Assembly (NCBI RefSeq): GCF_001656035.1
Contig: NZ_CP010029.1
Span: forward strand, 11,167 to 75,166
Direction: 5' to 3'
DNA from: Yersinia entomophaga
GTDB taxonomy: Bacteria > Pseudomonadota > Gammaproteobacteria > Enterobacterales > Enterobacteriaceae
DNA length: 64,000 nt
Below the pieces are notes generated by a model. It did no database searches and was not told the DNA's origin. It was given only the letters and a program-made list of their open reading frames with translations. Both the position numbers and the translations under genes were made by a program. Below are positions 7,377-18,360 of this stretch, piece after piece. The stretch's first letter is position 1. The number at the start of each line of letters is the position of its first letter.

Positions 7377-9014
<1,638 letters not shown>

Positions 9015-9029
9015 CGGGAGCATTAAAGC

Positions 9030-9890
9030 ATGGCTAATTTATCTCTAAACCCAATGGCGACGACTAACGCATTGGGTTCTTTCGGTGTTCAGTCTGACGG
9101 CTTCATTCAAGGCGTTGCTTTGGATGACCCGGCTAATCGTTTCAATCTTGCTTCCGGCACCGTTTCTGCAACTGAGACTAAACCTCTGTGGGGCGGCGTG
9201 CCGGTTGCTGAGCTGATCCCTGGCGTATCTTCCAGCCCTCGCGGTTCGACCATTCGTCGTGCGCTAGGCGTGGCTGATATTGAAGGGTTTACAGTTTTCA
9301 ATCAGGCGCATAATGGGCTGACCACTCCACAATCACCTGTTCCACTATTTGCGTCAGGCATGAGTGTTTCCTTCTATCGCTTTGGCGCGAACATGCGTAT
9401 CCCATTGAAAGCATCTTCTGCGGTGATCGCGCTCGGTGCCAACAATGCATCTGTAAAAACAGCATTGGCGTGGGACTTCGTTAACAACCAAATCACCACA
9501 GCTGCCGATGCGGGTTATGCAGGTGCTGATATTGCCACCACCGCCATTTCATTCACCGGTGGTGTGGCTACGGCTACTACTGGCGCGGCGCATGGATTAA
9601 CTGCTGGTAAGTACATCACCATTAGTGGTGCTGTTCCTGCGGCTTATAACGGCACTGTAGTTGTTACCTCAGCACCGACAGCTACCACGTTCACTTATGT
9701 GCCAGCGTCAACACCTGGTGGCGCAGCAACTACACAGGGAACTATTGGCGCGGTAACTCTGGCGAACATTACGCTGCCGGCCAAAGTTATCTCAATACAG
9801 TCTGGCAACTCAAAAACCGTCTCTTATGACAGTGTTACGGGTTTCCTGACATGGAATGATCACGACAGCTGCGCGCTGGTCCTAATTTAA
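9030..9890 (+). CDS. Capsid decoration / structural cement protein
   Basis: A 286-residue virion protein between the protease and the major capsid gene, the normal site for a decoration protein. Residues 1-150 and 242-286 look like the core, including GFIQGVALDDPANRFNLASG and a FGANMRIPL element. Residues about 170-241 form an inserted beta-rich module with AAHGLTAGKYITISG…YNGT…TTFTY, which recurs in the sheath and baseplate J proteins of this phage. Assignment of the core is by position and overall character. Confidence 0.75.
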   Translation: MANLSLNPMATTNALGSFGVQSDGFIQGVALDDPANRFNLASGTVSATETKPLWGGVPVAELIPGVSSSPRGSTIRRALGVADIEGFTVFNQAHNGLTTPQSPVPLFASGMSVSFYRFGANMRIPLKASSAVIALGANNASVKTALAWDFVNNQITTAADAGYAGADIATTAISFTGGVATATTGAAHGLTAGKYITISGAVPAAYNGTVVVTSAPTATTFTYVPASTPGGAATTQGTIGAVTLANITLPAKVISIQSGNSKTVSYDSVTGFLTWNDHDSCALVLI

Positions 9891-9906
9891 TCGGGAGTTG
9901 AATTAA

Positions 9907-10938
9907 ATGGCTGCAATTACTCCGAGTTACACGATCGTCAATCCGTCGTACATCGCGCCGGAAATGATCATTGGCTACCAGCAGGCGTCAGGTGCATTTG
10001 AAACCATCGCCAGCGGTAACCCACAGGTTCGCCTGGGTGTTGGCGATCAGTATGTTTACATGCGTCGTCTTGATATCCGCACCCAGGTTACTTCCAGTCA
10101 ATCCGGGAACGCTAACCAGTTGCCGAGTGTTGCAATGGAAGCCCGCATGATTTCCACTCCAACATATCTTTTCCGTTGCCGTGGTATCTATGACCACCAT
10201 GACATGGCAGCAGCAGGAAACTGGAATGTGGCACTGCCTGAAGCACAGCGCCTTGGTATGCGACAGGGTATCTTCCAGCAACTTCGTACCAGCTTACTGT
10301 TTGGTATGAACCCAGCAGGCGGTGAGGGCTTGCTGAATACCGCAGGCGCGACCACTGACACTCTGCCAGCTGACTCAAGCGGAAACACCACGGTCCTGAC
10401 TTACGACCATGGGGAAATGGCGGTTTATCTTCTGGGGCAAGTTCAGGCAGCGCTTACACGAACCATGCAATTGGGTCGCCAGCAGCGCGTTGTAATTCTT
10501 GGTCCTCAGCGTGTGCTGGGTGCCATGGAGATTCAGCAGATTGTTCAATTGACATCATATCAGCGCCCTGGTGGTGGTACTGATGCAGTTGGCGGGATGG
10601 TGAAGGAAGTTCTGAGAGGTGCCGGAGTTCAGGTTGATTGGGTTTACGACGATACATTGATCGGCGCTGGCGCTGGCGGTACAGACGTTGTGTTAATTAC
10701 TATCCCTGAAGTTGAAGTTCCGATGGTTAACTCAACCATTAACACCAACGAATTTGCCAAACTTTCACCTTCTCTGGCTGCAAATGCCCTGATGTTCTGT
10801 GACATGGCTGCACCTCGCGAAATTCCTACTCCGATCGCCGGTGGCGCAGTAGACGTGTTAGCAGAAATGCGTTCAACATCTGGCTGGGCCGTTCGTCCGG
10901 AAGCTATCACTATCTTATCTATGGCCTACAGCGCTTAA
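9907..10938 (+). CDS. Major capsid protein, DUF2184 family
   Basis: A 343-residue capsid protein of the DUF2184 type, starting MAAITPSYTIVNPSYIAPE. It is typical in length, strongly translated in appearance and followed by a strong terminator at 10958. Position after decoration gene and before neck genes supports the call. The C-terminus with RSTSGWAVRPEAITILSMAYSA is typical of the family. No lesion seen. Confidence 0.9.
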   Translation: MAAITPSYTIVNPSYIAPEMIIGYQQASGAFETIASGNPQVRLGVGDQYVYMRRLDIRTQVTSSQSGNANQLPSVAMEARMISTPTYLFRCRGIYDHHDMAAAGNWNVALPEAQRLGMRQGIFQQLRTSLLFGMNPAGGEGLLNTAGATTDTLPADSSGNTTVLTYDHGEMAVYLLGQVQAALTRTMQLGRQQRVVILGPQRVLGAMEIQQIVQLTSYQRPGGGTDAVGGMVKEVLRGAGVQVDWVYDDTLIGAGAGGTDVVLITIPEVEVPMVNSTINTNEFAKLSPSLAANALMFCDMAAPREIPTPIAGGAVDVLAEMRSTSGWAVRPEAITILSMAYSA

Positions 10939-10957
10939 GTCTGCGCGTTGTCATAAG

Positions 10958-10992
10958 AACCCCTGCTGGTTAAATCCTTCAGGGGTTTTTTA
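10958..10992 (+). terminator. Intrinsic terminator after the major capsid gene
   Basis: AACCCCTG (10958-10965) and CAGGGGTT (10980-10987) form an 8-bp stem followed by a T run. It would lower expression of the neck and tail genes relative to capsid. Confidence 0.85.
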
Positions 10993-11006
10993 TTTTGGGG
11001 GAAACG

Positions 11007-11486
11007 ATGAAGCTTTATATCGCAAACACTACTAAGCAGCGCCACATGTTCTCTTTCCGTACCTTAGAGACGGGTCGCTTGCGCAACATTCCTATTGCTT
11101 ATGGCTCTCAAGCCATTGTTCTTGATGGTGGCGCTGAAGAAATCGATGCAGTTATCCAGCATCACCAAGTTTACGGGCTGATAGATGCTTCAACTATTGA
11201 CCAAAGTAAAAACTTTGTTGGCCTTTGCTACAGCATTGATAAGCCGGTGCAAGAGAAGATCATCGAAAAAGCGATGAGAGATAACGACCATAAGTTGACT
11301 GAAACCTCTCATAACCGCCGTCAAGCGTCAGTCGCAGCTCAAGACGATGCATTGCTGAATAGCGGTACCGGTTATGGCGGTGACATGGAGTTCACTGTCG
11401 AGCAGACAAAGGGCCGTGATGACAATAACGACACGCCTAGCGTGAATGAAACAATTGTCACCCAGAAGCGCGGGAGTAAAAAGTAA
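11007..11486 (+). CDS. Conserved phage structural protein, unknown role
   Basis: A 159-residue protein between capsid and neck genes. Residues 1-110 look folded (MKLYIANTTKQRHMFSFRT onward). The last 50 are polar and probably disordered, ending KRGSKK. ATG 11007 after GGGGG is preferred over TTG 10995. Position suggests a head or head-tail joining factor; I do not recognise a defined family. Confidence 0.7.
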   Translation: MKLYIANTTKQRHMFSFRTLETGRLRNIPIAYGSQAIVLDGGAEEIDAVIQHHQVYGLIDASTIDQSKNFVGLCYSIDKPVQEKIIEKAMRDNDHKLTETSHNRRQASVAAQDDALLNSGTGYGGDMEFTVEQTKGRDDNNDTPSVNETIVTQKRGSKK

Positions 11487-11915
11487 ATGACCATCAGTCT
11501 GTCGGGATTTATCGAGTTTATTCGCACTGACATGGAGATTACCGCTACTCAGGTTCCCGACGACTCGCCTTCAATTGCTCTTGCTTACGGTGGCGCTGTT
11601 GAGTGGGTGAATCAGGATATTGCCTCTGTGATGCCGAATCTCTATACGGTGGCGGTATATAACCTTGCTGCTTCATTCCTGGTTAACTACGGGACGGAAT
11701 CAGTATTTTCTGAGCTTCGTAAAACGCTTGGGCTGAATAACTTCAAGGCTGGGGTGATCACCGGAGCCAGCGATAACTCAACAAGTTCTCAGCGCCTGGT
11801 GCCTGATTTCTTCAAGGACTTGTCATTAGCTGACCTTCAGATGCTACTTGACCCTTGGGGGCGCAGGTACCTGATGATTGCTCAGCAATTCGGGAGTTTG
11901 TGGGGGCTATCATGA
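11487..11915 (+). CDS. Head-tail connector (DUF4054-like)
   Basis: A 142-residue protein in the position of the head-completion adaptor. It is mostly helical, with an N-terminal FIEFIRTDMEI start and a …LMIAQQFGSLWGLS end. Size and place fit DUF4054-type adaptors in DUF1073/DUF2184 myophages. It starts at the base after the previous stop, and its stop overlaps the next start (ATGA), so it is translationally coupled. Confidence 0.65.
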   Translation: MTISLSGFIEFIRTDMEITATQVPDDSPSIALAYGGAVEWVNQDIASVMPNLYTVAVYNLAASFLVNYGTESVFSELRKTLGLNNFKAGVITGASDNSTSSQRLVPDFFKDLSLADLQMLLDPWGRRYLMIAQQFGSLWGLS

Positions 11916-12346
11916 TCACTCTCCATCTCGGTGTTATGGACATCCCTTATGGTGATGAGAACACAACCACTGGCGACGTAGCAGAGCTGCTAGAGGGTAA
12001 GTACAAAATCATGCAGACGTTCTTTGACCGGTACGGTAAAGATATCGCTGACATGATGGCTAATGATATTGCTGCCAGTCTTGAGAATATGATTGTAGGT
12101 GCGCCACCTACAAGAGATCCGTTAGCTGAATCAATGTCACGAACGCACAACCTATTTGTCGCGTTTTTGGATAATGAAGAGATGAATGGGTTAGCGGGAA
12201 TTCCAACTCGCAGGGCAATGGAAGGGATATCGAAGAGATTCAAAAATAAGAAGGGTAGCCCAAGACCATCCTTTATCGATACCGGAACATATCAGGCGTC
12301 TATGCGCGCCTGGGTAAGCGGGGTGCTGAATGCCTTCCCTAGCTGA
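11912..12346 (+). CDS. Neck / tail completion protein
   Basis: A 144-residue protein coupled to the connector gene by an ATGA overlap. It contains a helical middle (FDRYGKDIADMMANDIA) and ends FIDTGTYQASMRAWVSGVL, the 'TG.Y..SM.AWV' end style of neck proteins. The longer frame from 11855 is a read-back into the previous gene. Role inferred from order. Confidence 0.6.
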   Translation: MITLHLGVMDIPYGDENTTTGDVAELLEGKYKIMQTFFDRYGKDIADMMANDIAASLENMIVGAPPTRDPLAESMSRTHNLFVAFLDNEEMNGLAGIPTRRAMEGISKRFKNKKGSPRPSFIDTGTYQASMRAWVSGVLNAFPS

Positions 12347-13271
12347 GCTACAGAAAACTGCACAAACAGAACTTAATGCGGCCTTGACTCAGGGCCTCGA
12401 TGACATAAGCCTTTCCGAGGTCGTCACATTTACAAAATATATCAGGAAGGTTCTCCCTCTGGATGGCTTTGTGTTCTGGGTAAAAGCGTCAATTCTCACT
12501 GACGAACCAGATCCTGAGCCAGATACGGTGGATGTGAAAGGTTACCTGCACTTAACAACTGAAACCATCCAAGATGATGAGCAACTTTACGACCGAAACG
12601 TAGTGACATTCACCGCTCAGTCGGATATCGACCAATTTAATGACATCGGTTCTGATGTGCTCTACATCGGTGAGTTTTACGGAATACAGTTCTCGTTCTC
12701 TCGGCGAACCGGCCTGAATGAACCAGCTAATCTATATCACTACACTGGCGAAGCTGTATATCCGCATATGCGATCGCAGATTATCAACTCTGCTGAAGAT
12801 ATAGATTTAACTGATGTGGTTGTCTCTAGCTCCCTGCCGATCTGGTTGGGGTTGAATCAGTACATGCCAATGTATCCAGCCATGTTATCAATCCAGAATC
12901 TTTCGCCACCATTTGCGACAGTCAGGTGTAGTAACGCCGCTCCTATTGCCGGGGCGTTCTATCTGGATGAGAAGTACAACCAATACCAGCTTGTTTCGGA
13001 AGATGTGACCATTTCAGTAACCGGATTGCGTAATGCCGCAATAGAGGACTTTCTTTGCTACATGCAGCAATACACGATAAGTGATGACGCTGAAATGGGA
13101 ATTATGAACATTCCTGTCGTTCAAGATGAGCGCGTGACGCAGAACGAACTTAACGTTACTGCCATGCGTAAAACCATCAAATTCAAGATCAACTATTACC
13201 AGCAACGGATGAGGAATGTCGCCCGTAAGTTGGTTATTTCTGTAATCCCGTCCATTTATCCGGAGAAATAA
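12330..13271 (+). CDS. Conserved phage tail-region protein
   Basis: A 313-residue protein overlapping the preceding gene by 17 bases and ending 4 bases before the sheath gene. The sequence is mixed alpha/beta with no recognisable catalytic motif. In related contractile phages a protein of this size sits between neck and sheath; a tail-terminator or connector role is plausible but not shown by the sequence. Confidence 0.6.
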   Translation: MPSLAELQKTAQTELNAALTQGLDDISLSEVVTFTKYIRKVLPLDGFVFWVKASILTDEPDPEPDTVDVKGYLHLTTETIQDDEQLYDRNVVTFTAQSDIDQFNDIGSDVLYIGEFYGIQFSFSRRTGLNEPANLYHYTGEAVYPHMRSQIINSAEDIDLTDVVVSSSLPIWLGLNQYMPMYPAMLSIQNLSPPFATVRCSNAAPIAGAFYLDEKYNQYQLVSEDVTISVTGLRNAAIEDFLCYMQQYTISDDAEMGIMNIPVVQDERVTQNELNVTAMRKTIKFKINYYQQRMRNVARKLVISVIPSIYPEK

Positions 13272-13275
13272 TTAA

Positions 13276-14670
13276 ATGGCAATTGTTAATATTAACGTAT
13301 CGGTGACCAATCCACCGAAGCCGTCGCAACTGCTTAAGTCCGGGGCGATGATTTCCATGGGCGGGACCACGCTGAATCCAGGCGAGTACCAGTTACTGAC
13401 ATCTAAATCAGATTTGACAACCATCCTAAAACCAGCAAAAGCGATTGCTACCATTGAATGGGCTACAAACGTAGTGACAGTAACGCTTTCGGCCGCTCAT
13501 GGATGGACAATTGGCGATCAGGTTCCTGTATTAGTTTCAGGCGTTACCCCTACTGGATATAACGGTGCATTTACTGCCACGGTAACCACATCAACTGCGT
13601 TCACCTATCCATTATCAGTTAGCCCTGGCGTATCCACGGTTATGGGATCGGTAAAAACTGTAGTAGCGAATGAAATTACCCAGATGAATACTTCATATTG
13701 GGCGCAGGGAACTAACCGAGCAGTATTTGTGCTCGAGCTTGGTGATGTATCCATGGTGAATGGTGTTGCGGCTCTATCGACATTTATTGATGAAGATATT
13801 TCACTGGGGAATACATACCAGAAATTCTTCTCTTATCTGGTTCCGCGCGAGTGGGATGAGCAGACAACATTTAAAACCCTAACTGGGCAATATACATCGC
13901 CAAGTTCGTTGGTTTATTTCTTTGTTACTACCACTATTGGCACTTATTCCGAGTGGGTTACTACGAAGAATAAGACAGTATTTGCAGGTGTTGAGGCCCC
14001 AAATATTCCGGCAACGGAGTTTTCTATGGCTGGCCCATTCCAATCTTCACTATCGAATGACCCCGGTTCATCAAACATGGTCCCGCCGATGGCATATCGG
14101 TTCATGTATGGGGTAACAGAATATCCAGTGAGTGGTAATGGCACACTGCTGAAAACCCTTCAAGATAACAGCATTAACTACATCGGCACTGCGGCAGAAG
14201 GTGGGCTTAGCAATAAGATGCTGGTTGCTGGCCATATGCTGGACAGTAATCCATTCAACTATTGGTATTCAGTTGCATGGACGGCGATAAACCTTGAACT
14301 GGATCTTGCTAACGAAGTCATTAACGGCTCTAACACCTCAACCAACCCTCTTTACTATGAGCAAGTTGGTATCGACCGTCTCCAAAATCGCGCGTTGAAA
14401 ACACTACGCAATGGCATTAGTTATGGGTTAATCCTGGGGCGAGTCATTGGAACCAAGCTTATTCAAACTGACTTTAATGCTGAATATGAAAAAGGCAGCT
14501 ATGCGGGCAATGCTGTGATTAATGCCGTGCCATTCAGTAATTACACAAGCCTGAATCCTTCCGATTATCAGGGCGGTAAATATAACGGGCTAAGCGCTGT
14601 TATGACACCTCGTCGTGGATTCGAGTCAATCACGTTTAACCTGAACGTAACCAATTTTGTAGGGGCATAA
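13276..14670 (+). CDS. Tail sheath protein, DUF3383-type
   Basis: A 464-residue contractile sheath subunit. The start MAIVNINVSVTNPPKPSQL and a C-terminal FESITFNLNVTNF end fit the DUF3383 group. Residues about 56-129 are an inserted beta-rich module (AAHGWTIGDQVPVLVSG…YNGAF…STAFTYP) also present in the decoration and baseplate J proteins. It is followed by the tube gene after 4 bases, the canonical sheath-tube pair. Confidence 0.85.
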   Translation: MAIVNINVSVTNPPKPSQLLKSGAMISMGGTTLNPGEYQLLTSKSDLTTILKPAKAIATIEWATNVVTVTLSAAHGWTIGDQVPVLVSGVTPTGYNGAFTATVTTSTAFTYPLSVSPGVSTVMGSVKTVVANEITQMNTSYWAQGTNRAVFVLELGDVSMVNGVAALSTFIDEDISLGNTYQKFFSYLVPREWDEQTTFKTLTGQYTSPSSLVYFFVTTTIGTYSEWVTTKNKTVFAGVEAPNIPATEFSMAGPFQSSLSNDPGSSNMVPPMAYRFMYGVTEYPVSGNGTLLKTLQDNSINYIGTAAEGGLSNKMLVAGHMLDSNPFNYWYSVAWTAINLELDLANEVINGSNTSTNPLYYEQVGIDRLQNRALKTLRNGISYGLILGRVIGTKLIQTDFNAEYEKGSYAGNAVINAVPFSNYTSLNPSDYQGGKYNGLSAVMTPRRGFESITFNLNVTNFVGA

Positions 14671-14674
14671 AAAA

Positions 14675-15112
14675 ATGGCAAACCCGTTAGTATCACAGGG
14701 ATTTCTTAACCGTGTTCGTGGCGCGGTTTCCGTAACTGGCGATCCGTCTCTGAATGTTACAGCATCATTTCTTGGCAAAGAGGGGGTTAGTTTGCGTCCT
14801 GATGGGCCAGCAACCGACATCTTACCCACGATGACTGGCACGGTAGGCAGCCAGGCACCATACCAGCAGGTTACGTTAACAGTTCACTTACTTAAAACTC
14901 AGTCGCTTGCTGCTGCATATCAAAATCGCTTTGCGACCGATACGTCACTCGGGGAAATTGTAGTTACCCCGGATGCTAATACCTTTGGGAATTACACCGT
15001 TCTTAATAGTTATTTAGTTAACTTCAATGAAATAACTATGAACGGCATGGATCCTGGCTATGTGGCTACAATTTCTGGCTACATCATTACCAACGATAAT
15101 ATGTGGGTGTAA
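14675..15112 (+). CDS. Tail tube protein
   Basis: A 145-residue beta-rich protein directly after the sheath gene, the invariable place of the inner tube in myophages. It ends in the hydrophobic TISGYIITNDNMWV. A length near 145 fits the compact tube family of this phage group. No insertion module is present here, unlike the sheath. Confidence 0.8.
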   Translation: MANPLVSQGFLNRVRGAVSVTGDPSLNVTASFLGKEGVSLRPDGPATDILPTMTGTVGSQAPYQQVTLTVHLLKTQSLAAAYQNRFATDTSLGEIVVTPDANTFGNYTVLNSYLVNFNEITMNGMDPGYVATISGYIITNDNMWV

Positions 15113-15115
15113 TCC

Positions 15116-15691
15116 GTGAAAATTGACAAAAATCTTAACCTGGTTAGCACCATCATCCGAGATGGGGGTAATCCTGTTTATATTCATGTTACCCCGTTCC
15201 CTTATGAGGTTATCGAAGAGAACTGTTTGCTGTTGGGGAACATGTTTTCAAACTTTATTTCTCAAGTTGGTGGGCTCGGTTCCGCTCGCATTGCCGCCAT
15301 GATGCTACGGAAAAAACTCAAGCAGGAGCAAGAGTTGAGTGGATCTTCTGGACCTACAATTGTTGACGATATTCAACGCTTAACCACTGTCATTTATAAC
15401 GACAACGGCGAGTGGAAGTCATCACCTTTTGATGCCGCGATGAAGAATAACGTTATCACCGCAGATGAATATCGAGACACTGAAGGTGAAATAGTTTTTT
15501 TTATGGTGTCATCTGCCATTCAGAAGAAGGAACTGATAGCCCCAACAGTGGGGGCGGTGATCAGTATGTACGGTGGGCAACTAACATCATCCAACGCTAT
15601 GGAATTCCGCGCTTCCTTGCTGAAGTCGAATCAGGCTACCGATACCCAACCCCAGAGTGCCGAGCAGGAAACTTCATTTATACCCTCTTAG
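15116..15691 (+). CDS. Tail assembly chaperone (zero-frame product)
   Basis: A 191-residue cytoplasmic chaperone located between tube and tape measure, corresponding to lambda gpG. It starts at GTG 15116, three bases after the tube stop. The zero frame includes GEIVFFMVSS, whose codons GTT-TTT-TTT form the slippery site described separately, and ends at TAG 15689. Confidence 0.75.
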   Translation: MKIDKNLNLVSTIIRDGGNPVYIHVTPFPYEVIEENCLLLGNMFSNFISQVGGLGSARIAAMMLRKKLKQEQELSGSSGPTIVDDIQRLTTVIYNDNGEWKSSPFDAAMKNNVITADEYRDTEGEIVFFMVSSAIQKKELIAPTVGAVISMYGGQLTSSNAMEFRASLLKSNQATDTQPQSAEQETSFIPS

Positions 15692-15825
15692 ATTGGGCTG
15701 CGAATGAGGGGTTCTGGCGTGTTATCCGGGAAATCACTGGGGAAGAATTCTTCAGTCCTGCTCAATATCGCCAGCGCTTCTTAATCGCGGCACTCAAAGA
15801 AAGGGGCTTTTTCAATGGCAGCTAA
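15502..15825 (+). CDS. Tail chaperone -1 frameshift extension (gpGT-like)
   Basis: A -1 frame opens just after a stop at 15487-15489 and has no start codon of its own. It runs open from the heptamer T-TTT-TTT at 15496-15502 to TAA 15823. The translated sequence looks genuine (IPRFLAEVESGYRYPTPECR, then FIYTLLDWAANEGFWRVIRE and FFSPAQYRQRFLIAALKERG). Slippage would join 129 zero-frame residues to 107 new ones, a 236-residue protein like lambda gpGT. The end overlaps the tape measure start at 15815 by 11 bases. Confidence 0.75.
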   Translation, partial: YGVICHSEEGTDSPNSGGGDQYVRWATNIIQRYGIPRFLAEVESGYRYPTPECRAGNFIYTLLDWAANEGFWRVIREITGEEFFSPAQYRQRFLIAALKERGFFNGS

Positions 15826-17635
15826 GTCAATCATTGATATTGATGTAAATGACGATAAGTTCCAGTCATTTATGGAGAAGTTCAACGAGTATCAAGCTGC
15901 CCTTGGTGACCTCCCAGAAGCATGGAGAGGTGTCGCTCATGGCATTGGTGATACAGAGAAAGAAACTGCGAAGGTGCGATCAGAGTTGCAGGGTGTAGCA
16001 AAATCATTCTCCGATGGCGCTGCTGCTATTCTGTCGATAAATAGCGGACTTGACCGGTTAAACGATAGCCTTGATAAAGCCAATAAAAACCAATCTGGAT
16101 TTAACAAGAATGCGAGTGCTGCAAAGAAATTCCTGAGTGGTGCTACGAAAGATGCGAAATCGCTGGCCGGTCATATCAAGGATGCAACCACAAGTTTAAT
16201 TTCATGGACTAGCATCCTTGGTTTGTTTTCTGGGCTGATCGGCGCTGGCGGGCTATTCGGGATTAATCGACTGGCCTCCGGTGCCGCATCACAGAGATTT
16301 ACAACACTTGGGTTAGGAACCACGTCTGGTGGCCTTGACTCTACCGCTATCAACTATCAGAGAGCACTAAGTAACCCAACAGGTACCCTTGGTGCTATTC
16401 GAGACTCACAGCTTGACCTGAGCAAGCGCTGGCAGTTCCAGGCGATGGGTATCAACAATCCAGATCAGGACCCTGCAAAACTGCTTCCACAGATGATCCG
16501 CAATGCGCGCGATATCTTTGTTAAAAATGGCAGCAATCTTCAAGGGGCCGAGGCCCACGGACTGACAAACTTTTTCACCCTCGATGATCTGAACCGCTTT
16601 AAAAATATGAGCGATGCAGAAATTGATTCGATGGAAAAAAGGGCCGCTCAGGACAGCAAACAACTACAACTAAGCGATCAGATTCAAAAGCAGTGGACTG
16701 ATTTTAATGTCCAGTTGCAACGTAGTGGTTACAGCATAGAAAACTCATTTATTCGTGGTCTTGCCCCTTTGGCTCCACAGTTAACCAGGTTGTCTGATTC
16801 TGTTTCCGGGATGATTGATTCATTTCTTAAATCACCAGAACTGGGGAAATGGATTGATGGACTCTCACAAGGAATCCAGAAGTTTGGAGAATACCTAGCA
16901 TCACCATCATTTCGAACTGATATCGATAGCTTCATGAAGTCAATCCGAGATATGGGTCTGACTGTCGATAATGTGATTCGTTTTTTAAATGGGACAACAC
17001 TGAACGGATGGAATGATTCAGTAGCTGATAGCGCTAACTCATCGGCTAAGTGGGTTAAAGAGAAAACTGGTTTTGATCCGCAAACTGTTGGACCGGCAAT
17101 TAAAGATTTATTCAGCATTGGGTCTAAAAAAATAAAAGATTGGTATTCCGGCGGAAGCATTACTCCAGTTGACCCAACTCCTGCCGATGTCACCGCCAAG
17201 GGCCGAACAATAGCCGATCGCTTTAACAACCCCGGTAATTTGCGCTGGGCTGAAGGTTACGGGACTCATAACACTCAAAGTGGAAAGTTTGCTGTATTTC
17301 CAACCCTTGATGAGGGGGTTCTGGCAGCCACGAAGCAGCTTCAGATATATGGCTCTAAAGGGATAAATAACGTTAAGGATATCGTTAGCAAATGGGCCCC
17401 ATCCAATGAAAACGATACAGCCGCTTATATTCGCCATGTTGTTAAATCGACAAAGTTCAGTGAAAACGAAAAGCTAAACCTTAATGATCCAGCCGTTCTG
17501 GCAAAACTAATTTCAGCTATGGCAACGAAAGAGGGGGCCGGAAGCAGGGTTACTGAGGGGGCCGTCATCCAGATTTATAACAATACCGGTGGCAATGCCA
17601 TTGTAAATAGCGCTCAGCTTGGAGGGTATGGATAA
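15815..17635 (+). CDS. Tape measure protein with C-terminal murein-hydrolase-like domain
   Basis: A 606-residue tape measure that sets tail length. The N-terminal half is helical and coiled, with a hydrophobic stretch near residues 128-155 (SLISWTSILGLFSGLIGAGG) that may insert in the membrane. Residues about 468-560 form a distinct domain starting RFNNPGNLRWAEGYGT, with FAVFPTLDEGVLAA and WAPSNENDTAAYI. I recognise this arrangement as a virion peptidoglycan-degrading domain; that is from memory of the family. The stop overlaps the next start (TAATG). Confidence 0.82.
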   Translation: MAAKSIIDIDVNDDKFQSFMEKFNEYQAALGDLPEAWRGVAHGIGDTEKETAKVRSELQGVAKSFSDGAAAILSINSGLDRLNDSLDKANKNQSGFNKNASAAKKFLSGATKDAKSLAGHIKDATTSLISWTSILGLFSGLIGAGGLFGINRLASGAASQRFTTLGLGTTSGGLDSTAINYQRALSNPTGTLGAIRDSQLDLSKRWQFQAMGINNPDQDPAKLLPQMIRNARDIFVKNGSNLQGAEAHGLTNFFTLDDLNRFKNMSDAEIDSMEKRAAQDSKQLQLSDQIQKQWTDFNVQLQRSGYSIENSFIRGLAPLAPQLTRLSDSVSGMIDSFLKSPELGKWIDGLSQGIQKFGEYLASPSFRTDIDSFMKSIRDMGLTVDNVIRFLNGTTLNGWNDSVADSANSSAKWVKEKTGFDPQTVGPAIKDLFSIGSKKIKDWYSGGSITPVDPTPADVTAKGRTIADRFNNPGNLRWAEGYGTHNTQSGKFAVFPTLDEGVLAATKQLQIYGSKGINNVKDIVSKWAPSNENDTAAYIRHVVKSTKFSENEKLNLNDPAVLAKLISAMATKEGAGSRVTEGAVIQIYNNTGGNAIVNSAQLGGYG

Positions 17636-18360
17636 TGGCTTTCACGCGGGAGCTTTACAAGCTTGGTTTTGAAATATCCCCTGTAATTCTGTGTGAGGGT
17701 GTAGCTCAAAGCATCCCAGGAGGGATGCTGCCGATAGTGGCTCTTACACAAAGCGCAAGTTTTGTTACGGGACTCATCGGCGGGGCTATAAACCTGACAG
17801 ACTTGGATAAGTATTTCTGCCATTGGAAGCCCATTCAGGGGGCAACTATGGTTGATTACGATATTGCCCGATACCCATTCGCTAACCAAACAGTGGCTGC
17901 AAACGCGCTATTAGCACAACCACTCCGAGTATCTCTAATGATGGATGCGCCGGTTAATGAGAACACTGGCGCAATGACAAAATTAGTGACCCTAAGTGCA
18001 CTTCAGTCAGTTCTGCAAGCTCATGCCAACCTTGGTGGCACATTCATTGTTGCAACACCTGCATTGATATACAGCGGTTGCATACTGAAAACAGTGAAAG
18101 ACGTTACCAGCTATAACGAAGCGATCACGCAAAAATCGTGGGTATGGGATTTCGAGCAGCCACTTGTTACTGAGACTGGAGCCGAGCAAGCCGTTAATAG
18201 CTTTATCGGCAAGATAGACGGTGGAGCAAAGACAACCAGTAGCGCGTGGACAAGTACGGCTGCGGCATTAGGAAATACCTCTCTTGGTGGAAGCGTCTCA
18301 GGCATAGCAAGTGAGGTTGTAGGGCTTGTTGGAAAACTGAGTGGAGCTTTCGGCTTATGA
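17635..18360 (+). CDS. Baseplate/tail protein upstream of the hub
   Basis: A 241-residue protein starting MAFTRELYKLGFEISPVILC and ending in a Gly/Ala/Ser-rich, amphipathic tail (VSGIASEVVGLVGKLSGAFG). It lies between tape measure and hub genes and overlaps its neighbours by 1 and 4 bases. In related phages this slot holds a DNA-circulation or tail-tip adaptor protein. I cannot name the family with confidence. Confidence 0.6.
   Translation: MAFTRELYKLGFEISPVILCEGVAQSIPGGMLPIVALTQSASFVTGLIGGAINLTDLDKYFCHWKPIQGATMVDYDIARYPFANQTVAANALLAQPLRVSLMMDAPVNENTGAMTKLVTLSALQSVLQAHANLGGTFIVATPALIYSGCILKTVKDVTSYNEAITQKSWVWDFEQPLVTETGAEQAVNSFIGKIDGGAKTTSSAWTSTAAALGNTSLGGSVSGIASEVVGLVGKLSGAFGL

Noticed and set aside
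15494..15503. The eight-T run as a sequencing error splitting one gene
   Set aside because: The zero frame after the run is also sensible for another 60 codons, and a -1 slip at this place is expected for tail chaperones, so two products are more likely. It cannot be fully excluded.
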